From contig NZ_UGGU01000003.1 in assembly GCF_900450765.1 (NCBI RefSeq), positions 992,001-1,056,000 of the forward strand: 64,000 nt of DNA, in the 5' to 3' direction. The notes beneath the pieces are model-generated. The model worked only from the letters and a program-made list of their open reading frames with translations, did not search any database and was not told the origin of the DNA. Positions 59,654 to 64,000 of this stretch are shown one piece after another. The number at the start of each line of letters is the position of its first letter. The stretch's first letter is position 1. Both the position numbers and the translations under genes were made by a program. The stretch comes from Fusobacterium necrogenes. GTDB taxonomy: Bacteria > Fusobacteriota > Fusobacteriia > Fusobacteriales > Fusobacteriaceae.

Positions 59654-62338
59654 TTATTTCTTATAGTCTACATAAACATTTCCAGAAGCTTTTATTTTCT
59701 TAGTATTCATATTATAAATTCCTCTGTCTGCCTGTACTATTGACTCATTATTCTCTATTTTTACCTTTCCTATTAACTCTACTGTTCCAACTTTTTGCTT
59801 GATTATCCCTCTATCTGCTGTTACCTCACTCAAACCATATTCAGGATTATTATTTTTAATATGAACATTTCCTATCAATATAGCTAGATCTCTTTTTATA
59901 TCTATCTCTGCCACTGCCGATTCTATAGTTATCTGTCCATTTATCTCATCTACTAGAGTAAATTTTGTATTCTCATTAGAAAAAAGTAAGTTTCTATTAG
60001 AATCTACCTCTATATAGTCAGATTCTAATTTTTTATTATCTTGAATAAATACAGCATTATCTCTTATCTCACTTCTTAGTATTTCATACTTTCCAACATT
60101 TTTAAAATAAACTCTTGAAAATTCCCCACTAAATGTTGTGATAACTCCCTCATCATTTACATGTCCATTTACATTTCCAGTAAAATCAATTATCATCTCA
60201 TTTAAATCTCCATGAACCTTATCTGAAATAAATCTATCTCCATTTATACTAGTGATATCAGATCTATTTCCATCTAGAATTCCAGTTTTATTATTAAAGA
60301 CTCCATTATCGCCTTTAAATACAAAATCTCTATAATCAACAACATATTTCTCTAATGATTTTATCACTTCAGTTTTTGGATAGTATTCAACACTCTCTCC
60401 CTTGAATACAAAATCTGTATCTTTCATCAATACCTTACCTTTAAATAACGCTTTCTCCTCTTGAGAAAAATACGTCATCTTCTTACTTGTAAGAGTTGCT
60501 GTATTACTCTTACCATTGAAATTATCTCCAACAAATTTTGAACCCTTTGGATAGTAAACTCCATTACTCATTATACCATAAGTTTTTCCATCTTTCGTCT
60601 TAAAATCTATTTTTTCTGGAATGTAGATATTTTTATCCCTTAAGTCATATTTAGCTACCTCTGAATCTACAATGACATTTTCCCCTTCCATATGAAGATT
60701 TCCAGCTATCTCTAAATACTCTCCATTTTTGAAAGAGAAAGTATCCCCAGTTATTCTTATGTTGTCTTTAGGATTTACTATCTCTATACTACTTCCCAAT
60801 TTTCCTAATCCAGTTTTTGTATTATAAGTAAGATCTGTTCCATTAGCCATATAGTTTCCATTTTGTAATTTTACATTGCCAGCACTTAAGAATTCACCAT
60901 TTCCTTGATTATAAATAGCATCTTTTCCATAAAGTTTCATTCCACTATCTTGAGATTTGACAATATATTCACCATTTATTTTAGCATTTTTATCTATTCC
61001 TGTATAGATAATACTCTCACTCGAAAGGGAATATTTTTCATCTTCCATGAGTGCCTTTCCAACTATAGAACTATCTTGTGTTATCAAATTATGAGCTATA
61101 TTTTTTCCACTAAGTTTTTGATTTTTATTCTTATCTAAAAGATACCCATCTGTTATTTTTATATCTTTTGTTCTCTCATTATAATAGAGATTTTTTCCTT
61201 TACTCTCATACTTAGGTCCGATAAAAGTATAGGCTCCATCTGTATTCATCTCTTTAGTTTCAGTGTTATAACTAAAAATTTTTGCTACTAACTCTCCATC
61301 TTCTGAAGAATACTTCACATTTTTTTCTGCATAAAAAGTCATGAGTTTACTCTCTGTATTGTAGACCAATCTATCTCCAAATAACTTCTCTCCCTTAGTT
61401 GAATTTCCCTTTATATTTCCTAAGATAGTTAAGATTTTACTTTCAGTATTGTACTCTCCCTTATCTCCTTCAAAAGAGTAAACCCCATCACTACCTTTTA
61501 TTTTTCCAGCAATTTTTATTATTTCACTATTATCTTTCTTATCTAATCTATCTACATAAATCTTAAATCCATTAGTTTCTATTACAACATTTTTAGAAAT
61601 TTTTAATGCCTCTGTATCCTCTTTAAAATATAGAGATTCTGCTGATAACTTTATCCCCTTATACAGAATGTCAAATGGTTCCCAAGCCTCTAATATTCTA
61701 CTTTCTGAATTATATTTCAAAGTCTTAAAATTTCCATCTACTAGCCCTAGATTATCTCCCCTACCTTCAAGAGTAATATTATCAGAAAGTACAACAATCT
61801 TTGTCAAATCACTGTATTCACCTTTATCTCCTTTTATAGCTACACTTTCATTTTCTAATGTCACATCCTCAGTAAGTTCTATATAACTCATCTTAGAATC
61901 AGTTATAAAATTTTTCCCAGATATTTTTATACCTCTTTTCTCATTTGTAGCAGTTACACCAGTAGTAGATTTTATCTCATCTTTAAGCTTATTGTAATCA
62001 GCAGTTTCAGCCTTAAAGCTCCAACCATTTGGACTTATTCCTAAGATATTATTTTTCAAAGCTAAATTTCTTAATTTATCAATAAATACATTATCCCCAG
62101 AGATTAACATATCATTTACTTTTGCCTTAGCCTTTTCAAATCCTGTTTCATTTTCTTTTACATAATCTTTTTGTAACTCAGCTTCTACAATATAATCTTC
62201 ATTTTTATAAGTTACATTAGTTGTCTCTATTACTTGCTCTAACTCACTTAAATCTTTTTCTTCTCCAAAGTAATTAAAATATCCTAATATCACAACTATA
62301 ATAGCTATGATTCCATATATTATCTTTTTTTTATCCAT
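59654..62338 (-). CDS. Giant LptC/LptA-like periplasmic LPS-bridge protein
   Basis: An 894-residue protein with an N-terminal membrane anchor (residues 4-24, KKIIYGIIAIIVVILGYF) and then a very long periplasmic part made of repeated short beta motifs of the OstA/LptA kind. Examples are LTIKGDKGEYSD-like, GDKGEYNTESKILTILGNI, LVYNTESKLMTFYAEKNVKY, GDNGVFNNKTGILDGNRSD, VTADRGIIKQKVGTVELIGKV and QADRGIYNMNTKKIKASGNV. LptC is normally about 190 residues and LptA about 185. This looks like an LptC-type anchor joined to several LptA jellyroll units in one chain. Its place next to lptB supports a role in LPS transport. Confidence 0.8.
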   Translation of the reverse strand: MDKKKIIYGIIAIIVVILGYFNYFGEEKDLSELEQVIETTNVTYKNEDYIVEAELQKDYVKENETGFEKAKAKVNDMLISGDNVFIDKLRNLALKNNILGISPNGWSFKAETADYNKLKDEIKSTTGVTATNEKRGIKISGKNFITDSKMSYIELTEDVTLENESVAIKGDKGEYSDLTKIVVLSDNITLEGRGDNLGLVDGNFKTLKYNSESRILEAWEPFDILYKGIKLSAESLYFKEDTEALKISKNVVIETNGFKIYVDRLDKKDNSEIIKIAGKIKGSDGVYSFEGDKGEYNTESKILTILGNIKGNSTKGEKLFGDRLVYNTESKLMTFYAEKNVKYSSEDGELVAKIFSYNTETKEMNTDGAYTFIGPKYESKGKNLYYNERTKDIKITDGYLLDKNKNQKLSGKNIAHNLITQDSSIVGKALMEDEKYSLSSESIIYTGIDKNAKINGEYIVKSQDSGMKLYGKDAIYNQGNGEFLSAGNVKLQNGNYMANGTDLTYNTKTGLGKLGSSIEIVNPKDNIRITGDTFSFKNGEYLEIAGNLHMEGENVIVDSEVAKYDLRDKNIYIPEKIDFKTKDGKTYGIMSNGVYYPKGSKFVGDNFNGKSNTATLTSKKMTYFSQEEKALFKGKVLMKDTDFVFKGESVEYYPKTEVIKSLEKYVVDYRDFVFKGDNGVFNNKTGILDGNRSDITSINGDRFISDKVHGDLNEMIIDFTGNVNGHVNDEGVITTFSGEFSRVYFKNVGKYEILRSEIRDNAVFIQDNKKLESDYIEVDSNRNLLFSNENTKFTLVDEINGQITIESAVAEIDIKRDLAILIGNVHIKNNNPEYGLSEVTADRGIIKQKVGTVELIGKVKIENNESIVQADRGIYNMNTKKIKASGNVYVDYKK

Positions 62339-62341
62339 ATT

Positions 62342-64000
62342 TTAACTCCCATTTAATATTTTTTTCAACTCATTAAGCTTTAATAATGCCTCCAATGGTG
62401 TTAATTTTTCAGGTTCTATTTCATCTAATACTCGCATTACTATCTTTTGTTCTTTAGTTAACTCTCCTATTTTAGGAGTCTCTTTTTTTGAACATTCTTT
62501 ATTTTGTGAAGCGATATTTCCAAATAAAAGTAATTGCTCCCCACCAAGATTTTTTTCAACTATTTCTTTTCTTTCCTCTAATCTTTTTAAAATAGCTTTT
62601 GATCTTTCTAGTATCTCTTTTGGCAAACCTGCAAGTCTTGCAACTTCTATTCCATAAGATTTATCTGCTCCACCTTTTACTATTTCTCTTAAGAAAATTA
62701 TCTCATTTTCATCTTCCTTTACTTCTATTCTAAAATTTTCAGATTTTTCAAGTTTATCTTCAAGCTGAGTAAGCTCATGATAATGTGTAGCAAATATTGT
62801 CTTGGCTCCAATTTTCTCATGAATATATTCTGTAATAGCTGTAGCTATTGAGATACCATCAAAAGTAGAAGTTCCTCTTCCTATTTCATCTAAAATAATG
62901 AAAGACTTTTTAGTAGCACTATTAACTATATTAGCTACTTCACTCATCTCCAACATAAAGGTAGACTGTCCAGTAAGCAAATCATCACTAGCACCAACCC
63001 TAGTAAATATCTTATCTACAAGTCCAATCTTTGCATAGTTAGCTGGAACATATGACCCTATATGTGCCATTATTATTATAAGAGCTGTTTGTTTCATATA
63101 TGTAGATTTACCAGACATATTAGGTCCCGTAAGAATTATTATCTCTCTTTTATCATCAAAAACTATATTATTTTTTACAAATTCTCCAACTGGTATTAAT
63201 TTTTCTATGACTGGATGCCTTCCAGCTATTATCTCTATATCTCCTCCATCATCTACATCTGGCCGCACATAGGAATTTTTTATAGCTATATGTGAAAAAT
63301 CTGTAATCACATCTAAATAAGCTACCTTGTAAGCTAAATTTTGTAGGTCCTCTCTATATTTTTTTATTTCTGCTGTCAACTCCTTAAATAGATGGTACTC
63401 TAAAGTCTCTATTCTTTCCTTAGCATTTAATACTTTTTCCTCATATTCCTTTAGATCAGCAACTATATATCTCTCTGCATTAGCCAGAGTCTGCTTTCTG
63501 ATATAATCTTCTGGTACTAAGGCTGAGTTTACCTTAGTTACCTCAATGAAGTATCCAAACACCTTATTATATTTTATCTTAAGCCCCTTTATTCCTGTTC
63601 TTTCTCTTTCTCTATTCTCTATCTCTAAAATATAATCTTTTCCGTCTTTAGATATTCCATGTAACTCATCAAGGTCTGCATTATAACCTGATCTTATTAC
63701 TCCTCCCTCTCTTATTGAAAAAGGTGGCTCATCTACTATGGCTTTTTCTATAATATTATAGATCTCTACAAGAACTTTTATATCTATCTCAAAAAGAGAA
63801 TTTCCTTTTAAAAGCTTATATATCTCTAGAGAGTTTTTTATAGATTTTTTCAATGCTATTAGATCTCTACCATTTTCTGTTTCTAAAATAAGTTTTCCTA
63901 ATATTCTTTCAATATCATAGATATCTTTTAATTTTTCTCTAATCTCTTCTCTCAAAAGTACATTCTCTATAAAATAACCTACATCTTCTTGTCTTTTTTT
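62342..64000 (-). CDS. mutS: DNA mismatch repair protein MutS, C-terminal two-thirds
   Basis: MutS recognises mismatches and starts repair. The frame runs open to the window edge, so the gene is incomplete: the last 552 residues are visible, from the end of domain II/III. A TTG at 63955 is internal, because the in-frame codons before it (DVGYFIENVLLRE) still match the family. The ATPase domain has GPNMSGKSTYMKQ, STFMLEMSE, LDEIGRGTSTFDG and FATHYHELT, followed by helix-turn-helix sequence GIEVARLAGLPKEI. The lever and clamp domains precede it. It ends three bases before the LPS-bridge gene. Confidence 0.96.
   Translation of the reverse strand, partial: KKRQEDVGYFIENVLLREEIREKLKDIYDIERILGKLILETENGRDLIALKKSIKNSLEIYKLLKGNSLFEIDIKVLVEIYNIIEKAIVDEPPFSIREGGVIRSGYNADLDELHGISKDGKDYILEIENRERERTGIKGLKIKYNKVFGYFIEVTKVNSALVPEDYIRKQTLANAERYIVADLKEYEEKVLNAKERIETLEYHLFKELTAEIKKYREDLQNLAYKVAYLDVITDFSHIAIKNSYVRPDVDDGGDIEIIAGRHPVIEKLIPVGEFVKNNIVFDDKREIIILTGPNMSGKSTYMKQTALIIIMAHIGSYVPANYAKIGLVDKIFTRVGASDDLLTGQSTFMLEMSEVANIVNSATKKSFIILDEIGRGTSTFDGISIATAITEYIHEKIGAKTIFATHYHELTQLEDKLEKSENFRIEVKEDENEIIFLREIVKGGADKSYGIEVARLAGLPKEILERSKAILKRLEERKEIVEKNLGGEQLLLFGNIASQNKECSKKETPKIGELTKEQKIVMRVLDEIEPEKLTPLEALLKLNELKKILNGS

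Noticed and set aside
59654-62338. Tandem repeats that might be CRISPR or satellite DNA.
   Set aside because: Repetition is only at the protein level (short beta motifs of variable sequence), with no identical DNA repeats or spacers.
63955-64000. A short MutS beginning at TTG 63955.
   Set aside because: The same frame remains open to the window edge and the codons before it match MutS, so the start is outside the window.

Overview
The window is strongly AT-rich and reads as chromosomal DNA of a Fusobacterium-like bacterium. The gene content is that of a Gram-negative with an outer membrane: lptB/lptF/lptG, a large LptC/LptA-like bridge protein and a type Vd patatin autotransporter like F. 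nucleatum FplA. It also has Firmicute-like traits, namely RNase M5, a CIRCE-type operator and the clostridial butyrate genes thl-crt-hbd. The alpha-galactosidase, GPH transporter and beta-galactosidase suggest a sugar-fermenting species (possibly F. mortiferum-like; this is inference).

Layout. 1-8.1 kb: the end of a dipeptidase gene, then minus-strand housekeeping genes (rnmV, an esterase, asnS, a DUF896 gene, two poorly known envelope or acyltransferase-like genes, dinB, a MATE exporter). 8.2-11.1 kb: an operon of an Old Yellow Enzyme-like reductase, earP and efp. The EF-P has Arg32 at its tip and the neighbouring gene is its arginine rhamnosyltransferase. 11.1-15.7 kb: a YbiT-like ABC-F protein with a degenerate second ATP site, an IS3-family remnant sitting inside the loop of a transcription terminator, and the FplA-like autotransporter. 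15.8-27.3 kb: a long plus-strand run (pnp, rimO, pgsA, yggT-like, rsmH, ftsL-like, a TrmA/RlmD-type methyltransferase, plsY, gpsA, a sigma factor, dnaN, a stand-alone response regulator).

27.3-32.5 kb is the most unusual region. After a secreted Ntn-type amide hydrolase comes a minus-strand pair that looks like a two-part toxin. The first gene is a complete cholesterol-dependent cytolysin (CDC) without a signal peptide and with an intermedilysin-like undecapeptide. Coupled to its stop codon is a protein that resembles ribosome-inactivating N-glycosidases (ricin/Shiga A-chain fold). The pair lies 59 bases downstream of htpG on the same strand with no obvious terminator between. htpG has a strong promoter and a partly degenerate CIRCE heat-shock operator, so the toxins may be co-transcribed with a chaperone under HrcA control (inference).

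32.6-41.6 kb: the galactoside operon (GH36, GPH transporter, GH42) and the butyrate-pathway genes thl, crt and hbd. 41.7-64 kb: an asparaginase, then a long minus-strand series read from mutS (cut by the window edge) through the LPS-bridge gene, lptB, alaS, ruvX, secD, secF, alr, an rRNA methyltransferase, cvpA, lptF, lptG, an M16 peptidase, dut, rodA, a pseudouridine synthase and a purine permease.

Three related, long imperfect palindromes (18.1, 53.3 and 58.8 kb) each begin 4-13 bases after the stop codon of the upstream gene and all have the same orientation relative to transcription. No tRNA, rRNA or CRISPR array was seen. All functions are inferred from reading the sequence; no database search was run.
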